64,000 nt of DNA from Pseudomonas bohemica (GTDB lineage Bacteria > Pseudomonadota > Gammaproteobacteria > Pseudomonadales > Pseudomonadaceae), in NCBI RefSeq assembly GCF_002934685.1, contig NZ_NKHL01000116.1, positions 62,001-126,000 on the forward strand, in the 5' to 3' direction. Positions 42,013 through 51,643 of the stretch are shown one piece after another (positions within the stretch are counted from its first letter, which is position 1; every line of letters starts with the position of its first letter). The position numbers and the translations under genes were made by a program. The notes beneath the pieces are model-generated. The model ran no database searches. It saw only the letters and a program-made list of their open reading frames with translations, and was not told where the DNA came from.

Positions 42013-43385
42013 GCAAGGGATCTCCGCAAATGATTGAGCAGGTCGACGCGGGTGATCAGGCCATGAAAGCCCGAGGCGTCGGCGATGATGGCGACATGGC
42101 CTCGATCCAGCTCCTCTTGAAGCCTGGCGAGCGTGGCGTCGGGCGGCAGGGTTTGCAGTTGGTCGGTCATGGCGCTGGCCACTGTGGTGCGAAAGTGCGA
42201 GGTGTCGGTGTGCACGTCAAGCAGGATATCGGACTCATCGATGACCCCTACCAGTTGCTTGCCGTCCACCAGCACCGGCAGTTGCGAAACGTCCGCCAGG
42301 CGCATGCGCTGGAACGCGGTGAGCAGGGTGTCGTCCGGCCCGACGCTGATCACGCGTCCGTCCTCGAAACGCCGGGCGATCATGTCGCGCAGGTCGCCGT
42401 ATCGGGTGCGTTGCATCAGCCCCTGGTCGGTCATCCACTGGTCATTGTAGACCTTGGATAAATAGCGGGTGCCGGTGTCGCAGACGAAGCTGACCACACG
42501 TTTGGGCACGGTCTGTTCGCGGCAGTAGCGCAGGGCGGCGGCGAGCAGGGTGCCGGTGGAAGATCCTCCGAGAATACCCTCGGCGCGCAACAGATGGCGC
42601 GCGTGTTCGAAGCTGTCTTCATCGCTGATCGAGTAGGCCTGGCGCACGGTGGAGAGGTCGGCGAACGAGGGGATGAAGTCTTCGCCGATGCCCTCGACTG
42701 CCCAGGATCCGGGTGTCGGTAACGTGCGGCTGCGGCTGTATTCGGCGACCACCGAGCCGACGGGATCGGCCAGGACCATTTCCAGATCCGGCTGCACACG
42801 CTTGAAGAAGCGGGTCAGGCCAGTGAGGGTGCCTGCGGACCCGACGCCGACTACGACCGCGTCCAGGTCGTGCTGGGTCTGCGCCCAGATTTCCGGTGCG
42901 GTGCTGCTTTCGTGAGCCAGCGGGTTGGCGGGGTTGTTGAACTGGTCGGCGAAGAAGGCGTCGGGGATTTCCCCGGCCAGTCGCGCGGCGACATCCTGGT
43001 AGTACTCGGGATGGCCCTTGCCGACATCGGAGCGGGTGATGTGAACTTCAGCGCCCATCGCCTTGAGGTGCAGGACTTTCTCGGTGGACATCTTGTCCGG
43101 CACCACCAGCACCACCCGATAGCCTTTGGCCCGGCCGACCAACGCAAGGCCCAGCCCGGTGTTGCCGGCGGTGGCTTCGACGATGGTGCCGCCGGGTCGC
43201 AAGCGGCCGTCGCGTTCGGCTGCATCGATCATCGCCAGGCCGACGCGATCCTTGATCGAGCCGCCGGGGTTCTGGGATTCGAGTTTCAGGAAGAGGGTGC
43301 ACAGACCGGTATCGATGCGGCTGACCCGCACCAAGGGGGTATTGCCGATCAGTTCGAGTACGGCCGGACGGGAATCAGCTGACAT
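42009..43385 (-). CDS. cbs: Cystathionine beta-synthase with C-terminal CBS domain pair
   Basis: A 458-residue enzyme. Residues 1-320 form the PLP fold with Lys45 in NPGGSIKDRVGLAM, EATAGNTGLGLALV for the cofactor and substrate, and GGSSTGTLLAAALRY for the phosphate. Two CBS motifs fill residues 335-458 (VISVGPDDTLLTAFQRMRLA and LPPDATLARLQEELDRGHVA). It joins homocysteine and serine to cystathionine. It is the first gene of the pair with the lyase at 40831. Its promoter region lies upstream at 43386-43550. Confidence 0.9.
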   Translation of the reverse strand: MSADSRPAVLELIGNTPLVRVSRIDTGLCTLFLKLESQNPGGSIKDRVGLAMIDAAERDGRLRPGGTIVEATAGNTGLGLALVGRAKGYRVVLVVPDKMSTEKVLHLKAMGAEVHITRSDVGKGHPEYYQDVAARLAGEIPDAFFADQFNNPANPLAHESSTAPEIWAQTQHDLDAVVVGVGSAGTLTGLTRFFKRVQPDLEMVLADPVGSVVAEYSRSRTLPTPGSWAVEGIGEDFIPSFADLSTVRQAYSISDEDSFEHARHLLRAEGILGGSSTGTLLAAALRYCREQTVPKRVVSFVCDTGTRYLSKVYNDQWMTDQGLMQRTRYGDLRDMIARRFEDGRVISVGPDDTLLTAFQRMRLADVSQLPVLVDGKQLVGVIDESDILLDVHTDTSHFRTTVASAMTDQLQTLPPDATLARLQEELDRGHVAIIADASGFHGLITRVDLLNHLRRSLA

Positions 43386-43698
43386 GTCATATCCTCACGT
43401 GCACAACGCATACGGGATGGACAGCGGCGGGCTGCAAACGTGCACTGGTTTGAGGCGTCGGGCGCATTAGCGTCCGTCGACACACTGCCTTGGTTGCCGT
43501 CGTAACGCGCGACGTTTCCCGGATACTCTGGCGTTCTTGTGCGTCGGATCGCAACTGTGGGAGTGAGCTTGCTCGCGAGGAGGCTGGTCCTTTCACAGCC
43601 AATCCGGCGTCTGAAAGTCAGTCCTCGTGAGCAAGCTCACTCCCACAGTGGGGTTACGTTGAAACCAGGATGAGGGAGCAGCTACCGAGGCAGCGCCA
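43386..43698. promoter_or_regulatory. Intergenic region with cbs promoter and a REP pair
   Basis: The first 165 bases after the cbs start hold its likely promoter, with no clear operator. A REP pair follows (arms 43554-43581 and 43622-43649, 27 of 28 complementary). No gene is evident. Confidence 0.6.
43554..43649. repeat. REP inverted pair
   Basis: The longest REP arms in the window, 28 bases each with a single mismatch, core GGGAGTGAGCTTGCTC. The pair follows the end of the ABC binding-protein gene and may protect its mRNA. Confidence 0.88.
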
Positions 43699-44736
43699 TC
43701 AGCTCCCTTCAAGCAGTTTCGAATCCTGGAAGAAGTAATCCTTCCATGACGTCGGCTTGGTCTTGATTGCGCCGACGCGATACAGGAATTCGGCCATCGG
43801 GAAGGTGTTTTTCGGGTTGATGGTGAATTCGAACTGCGGGTTTTCGATGATCTTGATCAGCTGCGCGCGGTCGATGTTGGATTTGGTCACACGGATGTAG
43901 GTGTCAGCGGCGCCCGCCTTGTCGCGTTTGATGTAGTCCGCTGCATCGGCCAGTGCTTCGATGAATGCCTGGTAGGTCTTGGGGTTTTGTTCGCGGAATT
44001 TCTCGGTGGCGAACAGCACCGTCGGCGAGTTCGGGCCCAGCACGTCGTAGGAGTTGAGCACGATGTGCACGTTCTTGTTTTCCAGCTCCTGCTCCTGGAA
44101 CGGCGGGTTGGAGAAATGGCCGTTGAGTTCGGTGCCACCGGTCTTGATCGCCGCGCTGGCATCCGGGTGCGGCAGATTGACGGTGTATTTGTCCAAGCGG
44201 TTGTACTCGGCGTCGCCCCACAGTTTGGCCGAGGCCAATTGCAGATAGCGGGACTGCACCGAGACGCCCACCGCAGGTACAGCGATGCGGTCTTTCTCAC
44301 TGAAATCGGCGATGGTCTTGACGTTGGGGTTATTGCTCACCAGGTAATAAGGGAAGTTGCCCAGCGAGGCGACGGCCTTGACGTTTTGCTTGCCGTGGGT
44401 GCGATCCCAGATGGTCAGCAGCGGGCCGACACCGGCGCCAGCGATGTCCACGGCGCCGGACAGCAGCGCATCATTGACCGCCGAACCTCCGGAGAGCTGC
44501 GTCCAGTCGACCTTGATGTCGACGCCAGCCTCTTTGCCGTGTTTCTCGATCAACTGCTGGTCCCGTGCCACATTAAGCAGCAGGTAAACCACGCCGAACT
44601 GCTCGGCGATGCGCAGCTGACCCTCGGCCTGTGCGGTTTGAGGCGCGCCGAGGGTCGCGGCCAGTACAGACGCCGCGAGGGCCAACGCCGCGCCAAGGCG
44701 GCGCTGACGGGAGATACTTGAACGCTCTTGAGACAT
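43699..44736 (-). CDS. ABC transporter substrate-binding protein, aliphatic sulfonate/taurine type (orphan)
   Basis: A 345-residue binding protein with an N-terminal signal peptide (to about residue 36, TAQAEG). The body fits the SsuA/TauA/NrtT group (LRIAEQFGVVYLLLNVA, then DWTQLSGGSAVNDALLSGAV and ADIAGAGVGPLLT-like lobes). No permease or ATPase gene lies beside it, so it must use components elsewhere. The start at 44736 has GGAG six bases upstream. Its place next to transsulfuration genes suggests a sulfonate or sulfur source, though this is only context. Confidence 0.78.
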   Translation of the reverse strand: MSQERSSISRQRRLGAALALAASVLAATLGAPQTAQAEGQLRIAEQFGVVYLLLNVARDQQLIEKHGKEAGVDIKVDWTQLSGGSAVNDALLSGAVDIAGAGVGPLLTIWDRTHGKQNVKAVASLGNFPYYLVSNNPNVKTIADFSEKDRIAVPAVGVSVQSRYLQLASAKLWGDAEYNRLDKYTVNLPHPDASAAIKTGGTELNGHFSNPPFQEQELENKNVHIVLNSYDVLGPNSPTVLFATEKFREQNPKTYQAFIEALADAADYIKRDKAGAADTYIRVTKSNIDRAQLIKIIENPQFEFTINPKNTFPMAEFLYRVGAIKTKPTSWKDYFFQDSKLLEGS

Positions 44737-44983
44737 GAACGGCTCCATTGTCGGGTGGACAGGAGCACACTGCACCGTCCTGGATGCAGATGACTTTATA
44801 GGCATAAGCGGAAGAATTTAAATATCAAAATGACATATCAATATGTTCAGCCTCCACCGCGCCATGTTGGTCATTGCGTACCTTGGCAGCATGGCTTACC
44901 AGCGGTGGTGATTTTAAGGACGCTACCGCTGGCAAGCCGAAGTGCTTCAGGGAATGGATGTGAGCATAACCCTGCGCGCTCAG

Positions 44984-46339
44984 TCAGAACTGCGACTGGA
45001 CCTGCAACCCCAATACCAGCGCGTTATCCACTTGGCGCACGCCGTTAGGGTTTTTGATGTATTGCAGGTTGGGCATCACATTGAGCCATTTGGTCGCCTG
45101 GATGCCGTAGTTCAGCTCGGTGGCGTACATGGAATGCTGCTCGGGCAGGTAGCCGGCGTCGTCATAGCTCAGCCCATTCAGGCTGTTGGAGGTCCGGGCA
45201 TTGCGCAGAAACAATGAACTGGCATGGACGCGAGCGATGCCAACGCCCAGCGTATCGGTCGGGCGCGCGTCGAACGGACCTTTATAGACCAGGCTGATTT
45301 TCTGATAACTGTCTACGGCAGTCGTCTCCCGGTCCTGGAAGGTGGCGCTGGCGGTCGCGGTCAAGCCACGTGATGTATCACTGTGCACCGAGGTCAGTTG
45401 CTGTTTGCCGACCACCCAGAATCCGTGGCGGCTGTCATCGCTGCGAAAGTCGTTGCCGGTGATCGCGGCCGGGCGATTGTTTTCGTCCTTGTAGACATCC
45501 CTGGCGTTGGCCGTGCTGTGGTAATAGCCGACACGGTACTCACCGGGCAGTTGATTGACGCTAGGGGTCCACACCAGCTCGACCGGAAACAGGGTGCCGG
45601 CCGTACCTGCGCCGTTGAGTTTGAAGCCATTGTCGTTGTCCAGCCCCGATGGATTGACGTTGAACGCGCCGATCTGCGCATACACCTCACCGCTCAGGCG
45701 ATAGCGAACTCGCAATGCCCACTGGCTGATCGGGCCGTTGTAGATGCTGTCGACGTAGTTCCCGGGCTGCGATCCGCAGAATGCCAGGCCCTGAAACGAG
45801 CAGTCTTCCACCGCGAAGTCGTCACTCACGGCCATTCGGCCGGCCTTGATATTCAAGCTGTCGTCGAACCAGCCTTTGCTCAGCCACAATTCGCTGAGAC
45901 GGGTGACGCTGCCCCGGCCCTGGATTTCCTGGGTCGAGCCCATGCCTGTCGACCGCGGGTCGTTAAGTTTCTCGTTGATGTTATCGCCGTTGCGGTTGGT
46001 CAGCGAAAGGCTGAAGGCCGCGTCGTTCCAGCCCAACAGTTTTTGCAGATCGATGTCGGCACCGAGGTTGAACTGGTCGGCGTACCGCGTCACCCGGTCA
46101 TGATCATAGCCGCCGCTCAGATTGGAGGCCGACTCGCCGGTGTAGCCCATCTTGATGTCGATGCCCTTGTTCAGCAGGTCAGTCCTCGTACCGCCCCAGT
46201 CGCCGCTCATCCAGGGGGAGTCGATGGCAAAGGCCTCTGCTGCCTGTGCGCTGAAGCTGTAACCACAGGCAGCACCGATCGACAGCGCCATGACCAGTGC
46301 GCAAGGCGCAGGCCTTTGGCGCGAAAGCGTTCCTTTCAT
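44984..46339 (-). CDS. oprB: OprB-family carbohydrate-selective porin
   Basis: A 451-residue outer-membrane protein with a signal peptide ending SAQA. SPWMSGDWGGTRTDLLNKGI near the mature N-terminus is a strong OprB signature, and the sequence ends in Phe with alternating beta-strands. OprB porins admit glucose and other sugars. It follows the GMC dehydrogenase operon, so it probably supplies a sugar or sugar acid to that periplasmic oxidation system. The gap from the cytochrome gene is 75 bases. Confidence 0.88.
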   Translation of the reverse strand: MKGTLSRQRPAPCALVMALSIGAACGYSFSAQAAEAFAIDSPWMSGDWGGTRTDLLNKGIDIKMGYTGESASNLSGGYDHDRVTRYADQFNLGADIDLQKLLGWNDAAFSLSLTNRNGDNINEKLNDPRSTGMGSTQEIQGRGSVTRLSELWLSKGWFDDSLNIKAGRMAVSDDFAVEDCSFQGLAFCGSQPGNYVDSIYNGPISQWALRVRYRLSGEVYAQIGAFNVNPSGLDNDNGFKLNGAGTAGTLFPVELVWTPSVNQLPGEYRVGYYHSTANARDVYKDENNRPAAITGNDFRSDDSRHGFWVVGKQQLTSVHSDTSRGLTATASATFQDRETTAVDSYQKISLVYKGPFDARPTDTLGVGIARVHASSLFLRNARTSNSLNGLSYDDAGYLPEQHSMYATELNYGIQATKWLNVMPNLQYIKNPNGVRQVDNALVLGLQVQSQF

Positions 46340-46414
46340 GCTCGTGTTCTCGTAATGGGGTAGAGGGTCGGCGGCGGGGCCGGTGCGCCCCGCGCCAGGG
46401 ATATTGAGTGAGCT

Positions 46415-47770
46415 TTAGCGGGCACTGCCGTCGGCGCTCATTTGCGCTGGCAGCTTGAGGTCCTTACGCGTTTGAGCGACTTGATGAGCATCGACTGCAG
46501 GCGCGGCGTTGCCCCAGGTGTTGCGTATATAGGTCAGCACCGAAGCGATCTGCTGGTCGGACAACTTCCAGGCGAAGCTGGGCATGGCACCGCTGGTGGG
46601 GTTGCCCAGCGTGACCGCGCCGCGTCCGCCCTGCAGCACCGTGGTGGTGAGACTCTGCGGGTTGGCAGCCTGCACTGCCGGGTTATTGCCAAGCCCCGCA
46701 GCAAGCTGATTGATGCCCTTGCCATCGCTGTTGTGGCAGGCCGAGCAGTTGGCCGAGTAGACGTTCGCGCCCTGTTTCATGGCCTGCTGCACGGCGGTAA
46801 GCGGTTGCGGTTTGGTTGCCTTAGAGCCGGGCAGGCTTTGCAGGTAGGCCGCAATCGCGTTTAGGTCCTGATTGCTCATGTGCTGGGTCGAGTTGGTGAC
46901 CGCTTCAGCCATCGGACCGGATGCCACGGCAATGTCGTTGCTCCCGGTTTTCAGGTACTGAACGATCTGCTCAGAGGTCCAGCCGCCGACGCCCGCGTAG
47001 CGATTGCCGGTGATTTCCGGTGCATGCCAGCCGGCCAGATCGCCGCCTTGCAAAAACCTGTCGTTCTTGTCGCCACCGAGGAAATTCTTCTCCGTGTGGC
47101 ACGCCGCGCAATGGCCCAGGCCCTGCACCAGGTAGGCGCCGCGGTTGAGATCGGCACTGGCCTCGGTTACCGGTTTGAACGGGGTCTTGTCGAAGAACAG
47201 CAGGTTCCAGCCCATCATCATCAGGCGGATGTTGAACGGGAAGGGCAGTTGGTTGGACACCACCTGATTGTTCACTGCAGGCACGGTCTGCATGTAGGCC
47301 CAAAGGTCATGCATGTCCTGGTCGCTGACTTTCACGTAAGCGTTGTAGGGCATCGCCGGATACAGGTTTTCCCCATGTCGGCCTTTGCCTTCGCGCACTG
47401 CGCGGGTGAACTGCTCTTCGGACCAGTCACCGATGCCGGTGGCCTTGTCCGAGGTGATATTGCTCGCCAGCAGTTTGCCGAACGGCGTCTCGAGCGCATA
47501 ACCACCGGCAAATGGTTTGCCCTGATGGGGGTCGGTGTGACACGCCGCGCAATCGCCGGCGATGGCGACATAGCGTCCGCGGGCTACGGCCGGATCTTCC
47601 TGCGGCTGGGTCGCCGGGGCCTGGACGCCTTGACTGTTGCCACTCTGCTGACCGGGCTGGACGATGCCATCCGCCGCATCCGCGACACCGTAAGCACCGT
47701 ACAGGCCAATGGCGCCGCTCAGGGACAACAGGGCCACGGCGGCCAGAGTCTTGCGATGACGGGCGATCAT
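46415..47770 (-). CDS. Triheme cytochrome c subunit of a GMC membrane dehydrogenase
   Basis: A 451-residue protein with a signal-anchor helix (about 8-28) and three heme c motifs: CAACH (74-78), CAACH near the middle and CSACH near the C-terminal third. It matches the cytochrome subunit of gluconate 2-dehydrogenase and related alcohol or sorbitol dehydrogenases, which passes electrons from the flavoprotein to the quinone pool. It starts four bases before the stop of the flavoprotein gene, with GGAGGTG just upstream. Confidence 0.9.
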   Translation of the reverse strand: MIARHRKTLAAVALLSLSGAIGLYGAYGVADAADGIVQPGQQSGNSQGVQAPATQPQEDPAVARGRYVAIAGDCAACHTDPHQGKPFAGGYALETPFGKLLASNITSDKATGIGDWSEEQFTRAVREGKGRHGENLYPAMPYNAYVKVSDQDMHDLWAYMQTVPAVNNQVVSNQLPFPFNIRLMMMGWNLLFFDKTPFKPVTEASADLNRGAYLVQGLGHCAACHTEKNFLGGDKNDRFLQGGDLAGWHAPEITGNRYAGVGGWTSEQIVQYLKTGSNDIAVASGPMAEAVTNSTQHMSNQDLNAIAAYLQSLPGSKATKPQPLTAVQQAMKQGANVYSANCSACHNSDGKGINQLAAGLGNNPAVQAANPQSLTTTVLQGGRGAVTLGNPTSGAMPSFAWKLSDQQIASVLTYIRNTWGNAAPAVDAHQVAQTRKDLKLPAQMSADGSAR

Positions 47771-49545
47771 GCCGACACCTCCACCAGCGGGCCGCGTTTG
47801 CTCAGGTATTGTTCGATGATGGCCTTGGCCGTCCACAGGCTCAGGGCGGCAATGGTCGACGTCGGGTTGTAACCGGCGTTGTTGGGGAACGATGAGGCGC
47901 CGAGTACGAAGACGTTATGCACGTCCCAGCTCTGCTGGTAACGGTTGAGTACGCTGGTTTTCGGGTCGGTGCCCATGACCGCGCCGCCGATGGTGTGGTC
48001 ACTGGCCGGCAGGTAGGGGCCATAGTTGGTGGCAGCCGAATCGAAGCCATTGACGATCTTCGCGCCCATGGCCTTGCCGATCTCGACAGCCTTGTCTTCG
48101 GTGAATCTGGCCATGCGCCGGTCGTTCTCGTTGTAGTCGAACGTCACGCGAATCAGCGGGTCGCCATTGGCGTCCTTGTACTCCGGGTCGAGGTCGAGGT
48201 AGCACTCGTCATGGGAAAAACTGGTGCCCTGGTTGAAGATGAAGGTGCCGTTCTGGAAGGCGTGGGTGTAGGCCTTTTTCCAGTCGCTGCCCCAGCGCGG
48301 CGTACCCGGTGGGACCGCATCGGCGTTGCCGATCGGACGCGCGCCACGGGCCACCACCAGAATGCCGGCGCCGCCGATGAAGCCTTTGCCGCGGTGATCG
48401 AAGTTGTCGCCGTTGTAGTCATCGACCTGCACGGAGAGGGCGCCGGCACCGATGTATTGGTTGAGCTGCTCGTCCTCGAAAAACAGATTCGCCCCCGACA
48501 CAGTCTGGAAACTATAGGCACGGCCGACCACGCCTGAGCGGCTGGCCGGATCGTAGGGTTTGCCGATTTTCGAGAGTAGCAACAGGCGCACGTTCTGCAT
48601 CTGGAAGGCCGAGAAGATCACGATATCGGCGGGCTGGTGCCATTCCTTCCTGTTGCGATCCAGATAGGTCACGCCGGTGGCAGTCTTGCCGTCTTCGGCC
48701 AGGGTAGCGCGCAACACGGCCGAGTCGGTCAGCACGGTGAAGTTGCTGCGCTGCATCAATGCCGGGATCACGCAGGCGTTGGGGCTGGACTTGGAGAAGT
48801 TGCCGCAGCCGTAGTACAGGCAGTAGCCGCAATAGGTGCAAGGCCCCATGCGCACGCCCAGTGGGTTGGTGTAAGCCTGCGAGGCTTGACCAGCGGGCAC
48901 CATGAACGGGTGCAGGCCCAGCTTTTTGCTGCCTTCGGTGAACAGGTCGGTCAGCCGGGTTGTGGCGAGGGGCGGCAAGGGAAACTCGTTTTTACGGCTG
49001 CCTTCGAAAATGTTGCCGCCTTCGACTTGCTTGCCGTTGAGCACGCCAGCCTTGCCCGAGACACCGGCGATTTTCTCGAAGCGATCATAAAAGGGTTCCA
49101 GGTCGTCATATGTCACGCCCCAGTCCTGCACGATCAAGCCATCGGTCAGCTGCTGTTTGCCATAGCGTTTGAGGGTGTAACTGTAGGGCTCGAAGTCAAA
49201 GGGCAAAAAGCGCCAGGCCATGCCTGCCCAGTGGGTGCCCGAGCCGCCGACGTTGTAACCCAGTTCGTTGAGGCTCCAGTCGCGGGTGGGCAAGGCAGTC
49301 TGCGAGCGATTGTTGCGGAAAGTGGTGGTCTCGATGGCCGGCGGCAGCAGCATGCTGCGGCGCGTATCCCAGCGCAGCTCGTCGGTGTCGACCGAGGGTG
49401 GGAAATCGGTGGAGGTCTCGAACCAGGGGCCGCGCTCGATCGCGACCACATTGAGACCGGCACGGGTCAGTTCTTCAGCCATCAGAGAACCACACCAGCC
49501 GAGGCCGACGATTACAGCGTCGACTTTGGGGCGAACATTGGCCAT
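47767..49545 (-). CDS. GMC flavoprotein subunit of gluconate 2-dehydrogenase-type complex
   Basis: A 592-residue FAD enzyme. The Rossmann motif VIVGLGWCGS opens the protein; CTYCGYCLYYGC holds Cys236, Cys239, Cys242 and Cys247, which fits the 3Fe-4S or related cluster site of FAD-gluconate and FAD-glucose dehydrogenases; ASDHTIGGAVMG and AGYNPTSTIAALSLW form the C-terminal active-site region. It oxidises gluconate (to 2-ketogluconate) or a related polyol in the periplasm. Export depends on the Tat-leader small subunit encoded upstream. Substrate is inferred from family. Confidence 0.9.
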   Translation of the reverse strand: MANVRPKVDAVIVGLGWCGSLMAEELTRAGLNVVAIERGPWFETSTDFPPSVDTDELRWDTRRSMLLPPAIETTTFRNNRSQTALPTRDWSLNELGYNVGGSGTHWAGMAWRFLPFDFEPYSYTLKRYGKQQLTDGLIVQDWGVTYDDLEPFYDRFEKIAGVSGKAGVLNGKQVEGGNIFEGSRKNEFPLPPLATTRLTDLFTEGSKKLGLHPFMVPAGQASQAYTNPLGVRMGPCTYCGYCLYYGCGNFSKSSPNACVIPALMQRSNFTVLTDSAVLRATLAEDGKTATGVTYLDRNRKEWHQPADIVIFSAFQMQNVRLLLLSKIGKPYDPASRSGVVGRAYSFQTVSGANLFFEDEQLNQYIGAGALSVQVDDYNGDNFDHRGKGFIGGAGILVVARGARPIGNADAVPPGTPRWGSDWKKAYTHAFQNGTFIFNQGTSFSHDECYLDLDPEYKDANGDPLIRVTFDYNENDRRMARFTEDKAVEIGKAMGAKIVNGFDSAATNYGPYLPASDHTIGGAVMGTDPKTSVLNRYQQSWDVHNVFVLGASSFPNNAGYNPTSTIAALSLWTAKAIIEQYLSKRGPLVEVSA

Positions 49546-49635
49546 TTACGGGTCCTTATCAATACGGTGTCATCACGAGAATCAAGGCAGGTGTCGGCGT
49601 ACCGCACTGCTCGTATCAGTGGTCACGGTGAGCGA

Positions 49636-50355
49636 TCAGAGGGTGTTGTCGATCAGACTGGTGGGAATGATCGTGAGCTTCTGGCCCTTCTTGCCGATCA
49701 CATCGCGAAAGTCGTAGCGGGCGCCCGGGAAGCCAATCATTTTCCAGCTGGCCATGTCCTTGTTGCCGCCGTAGATGGGGTCAGCAAAGAAGCCCTCACG
49801 AACGTTGGCCAGAATCTGTTCGAACAACTCCCTGGTTTCAACCTCGCTGCCCAGCTCCAGCTTGCCGCTTTCCATGCCGCGCAGCAGTTCGTCCTGTTGG
49901 GCGCCGTCCAGTTGCACGAAGGTTTTCGAGAAGGTCTTCTGGCAATAGGCGTCGATGGCGACCAGGCCCTTGCGCCAGCGTTCGGCCGGGGTCAGGGGTG
50001 ATTGCGTGCCTTGCTCAGGGGTGCCTTTGACGAAGCGGCCGAGGCGGTAAAGCGTCGCGCCACGCCCATAATCGCCCGCAAGCTGACGGTCGATGAAGGT
50101 CGCGCAACCGGCTTCCTTGCCGCCGATGCTCAGTTCATCGGCAGGTATCAGCCGGTCGGCGAGAGCGCCGGCTGTGTCGAATTCGGCCTGGGTGAAGTAA
50201 GCCAAGCCGCCCTGGCGGGGAGCGGGCAGTGCAGGCAGGTTGGCCTGACCGGGCTCCCAGGGCTGTCCACCGCTGACGACCTCGGCGCGCGCAGCCGGCA
50301 ACGTGGACGCGGCTGCCAACGCCAACGCCGATGAAAGAAATTCTCTGCGCTGCAT
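49636..50355 (-). CDS. Gluconate 2-dehydrogenase subunit 3 family protein, Tat signal
   Basis: A 239-residue small subunit. MQRREFLSSALALAAASTLP is a clear twin-arginine leader, used to carry the flavoprotein, which has no signal of its own, to the periplasm. The body (TQAEFDTAGALADRLIPADE, AGCATFIDRQLAGDYGRG, LLRGMES) matches subunit 3. It is first in an operon of gamma, alpha and cytochrome subunits followed by oprB. A LacI regulator lies just upstream on the same strand. Confidence 0.9.
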   Translation of the reverse strand: MQRREFLSSALALAAASTLPAARAEVVSGGQPWEPGQANLPALPAPRQGGLAYFTQAEFDTAGALADRLIPADELSIGGKEAGCATFIDRQLAGDYGRGATLYRLGRFVKGTPEQGTQSPLTPAERWRKGLVAIDAYCQKTFSKTFVQLDGAQQDELLRGMESGKLELGSEVETRELFEQILANVREGFFADPIYGGNKDMASWKMIGFPGARYDFRDVIGKKGQKLTIIPTSLIDNTL

Positions 50356-50513
50356 GAATCTGTCCTGTCTGGGATGAGGAAAAAGTCAATGGGACGCTCG
50401 GGCCAGAGCCCTCGGACCCATCGATAGCGGCGGCGAGTCTAGGGTGCGACATATCACCGCGCCAGTGACAATTTGACGTGTTTCCCTCAAAAACCCATAT
50501 AGATGCAGCGCTT

Positions 50514-51530
50514 TTACTCAGACAGTGTTTCGTCGATGACGATGCGTAATTGCGGTGCGATCAGAACCGGGGTTTCGATGTCGCCATTAACGTGCAGCAA
50601 GTGTTGAATGGCGGCTTCTGCCTGGCCCTCCGGGTCCTGATCGATCACCAGCGACAGCGACCCTTCGCGCAACAATCCGGCGTGTTGCTGGCTCGCTTCG
50701 TGGGTGATCCAGACCGGGTTGACGCCATGACCGAGCAGCGCCTGATGAATTCCGGCGGACCCCGCGCCGGTGTTATAGATCGCTGTCAGTTGCGCCCCCG
50801 TCGCGCAGGCGTTGCGTACGGCCCGAGCAGTCAGGGCATCGTCGTCGTGGCATTCCACCGGACCCAGCACCGTCATCCCCGGCGCCCGCTCGCTCAAGAC
50901 CTGCAGGAAGCCTTCGACCCGTTGCCGATGGGCGTGATAGAGCAACGAGTTGGTGAGCAGCAGCACGCGGCCCGAAGCCTGACCCTGCCATTGACTGAGC
51001 AAACGTCCCGCGGTGCGGCCGGCCACTCGATTGTCGATGCCGATGTAGGTGGCGCCATCGAGTCCCGACAGCGCGCTGGTCAGCAGCACCACCGGCACGC
51101 CCCGCGCGATCTGCGCCTTGAGCGCGGCGCGAATGGCACGGCTGTCATGGGCGACCACGATCAGCCCCTGTCGCGACGTACGCGGCTGGTTGATGAACTC
51201 CAGCAACCGTTCCGGGCTCTGGTCGTTCCAGGTCTGGTGCTGCAGGACCAGACGCGAGCGCAACAGCCGTGCCTGATGGTGAAACGCGACGGTCAGGCGT
51301 CGATAGTGATCGGTGTGGCTCTCGACGATCAGCAGGTCAAAGCGCAACAAACCGTGGACCGGGGAGGGCAGTAGCCGACGCAAGCCCAACGCCTTGGCGG
51401 CGGTCAGCACTTTGCGTCGCTTGAGATCCGACACGCTGCCGCGTTCATTGAGCACCCGGTCCACGGTACTCAGACTGACCCCCGCCAGGGCGGCAACCTC
51501 AAGCAGGCCTTTCTTTTTGTCGCTGTCCAA
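50514..51530 (-). CDS. LacI family transcriptional regulator, TTG start
   Basis: A 338-residue LacI protein. The N-terminal helix-turn-helix reads LLEVAALAGVSLSTVDRVLN, followed by a sugar-binding-protein-like domain (RQGLIVVAHDSRAIRAAL, DNRVAGRTAGRLLSQWQGQA, WITHEASQQHAGLLREG). The start at 51530 is TTG with GGAAG seven bases upstream. It precedes the gluconate-dehydrogenase-type operon on the same strand and probably controls it. It is divergent from the second LacI gene at 51644. The ligand is probably a sugar or sugar acid. Confidence 0.82.
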   Translation of the reverse strand: MDSDKKKGLLEVAALAGVSLSTVDRVLNERGSVSDLKRRKVLTAAKALGLRRLLPSPVHGLLRFDLLIVESHTDHYRRLTVAFHHQARLLRSRLVLQHQTWNDQSPERLLEFINQPRTSRQGLIVVAHDSRAIRAALKAQIARGVPVVLLTSALSGLDGATYIGIDNRVAGRTAGRLLSQWQGQASGRVLLLTNSLLYHAHRQRVEGFLQVLSERAPGMTVLGPVECHDDDALTARAVRNACATGAQLTAIYNTGAGSAGIHQALLGHGVNPVWITHEASQQHAGLLREGSLSLVIDQDPEGQAEAAIQHLLHVNGDIETPVLIAPQLRIVIDETLSE

Positions 51531-51643
51531 CTTCTCGCTTCCATACCGGACCGGATGGCGTCCGGCGCGCTCGCATCAAGGAGGGGCCGACTGGTAGGAT
51601 CCACCGGAACCTTGGGCGAAACAGTCGGGAAAACAGGCAGATA

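Noticed and set aside
51606..51640. Second hrp box starting with GGAACC near the LacI genes
   Set aside because: No CCAC element occurs 15 or 16 bases downstream.
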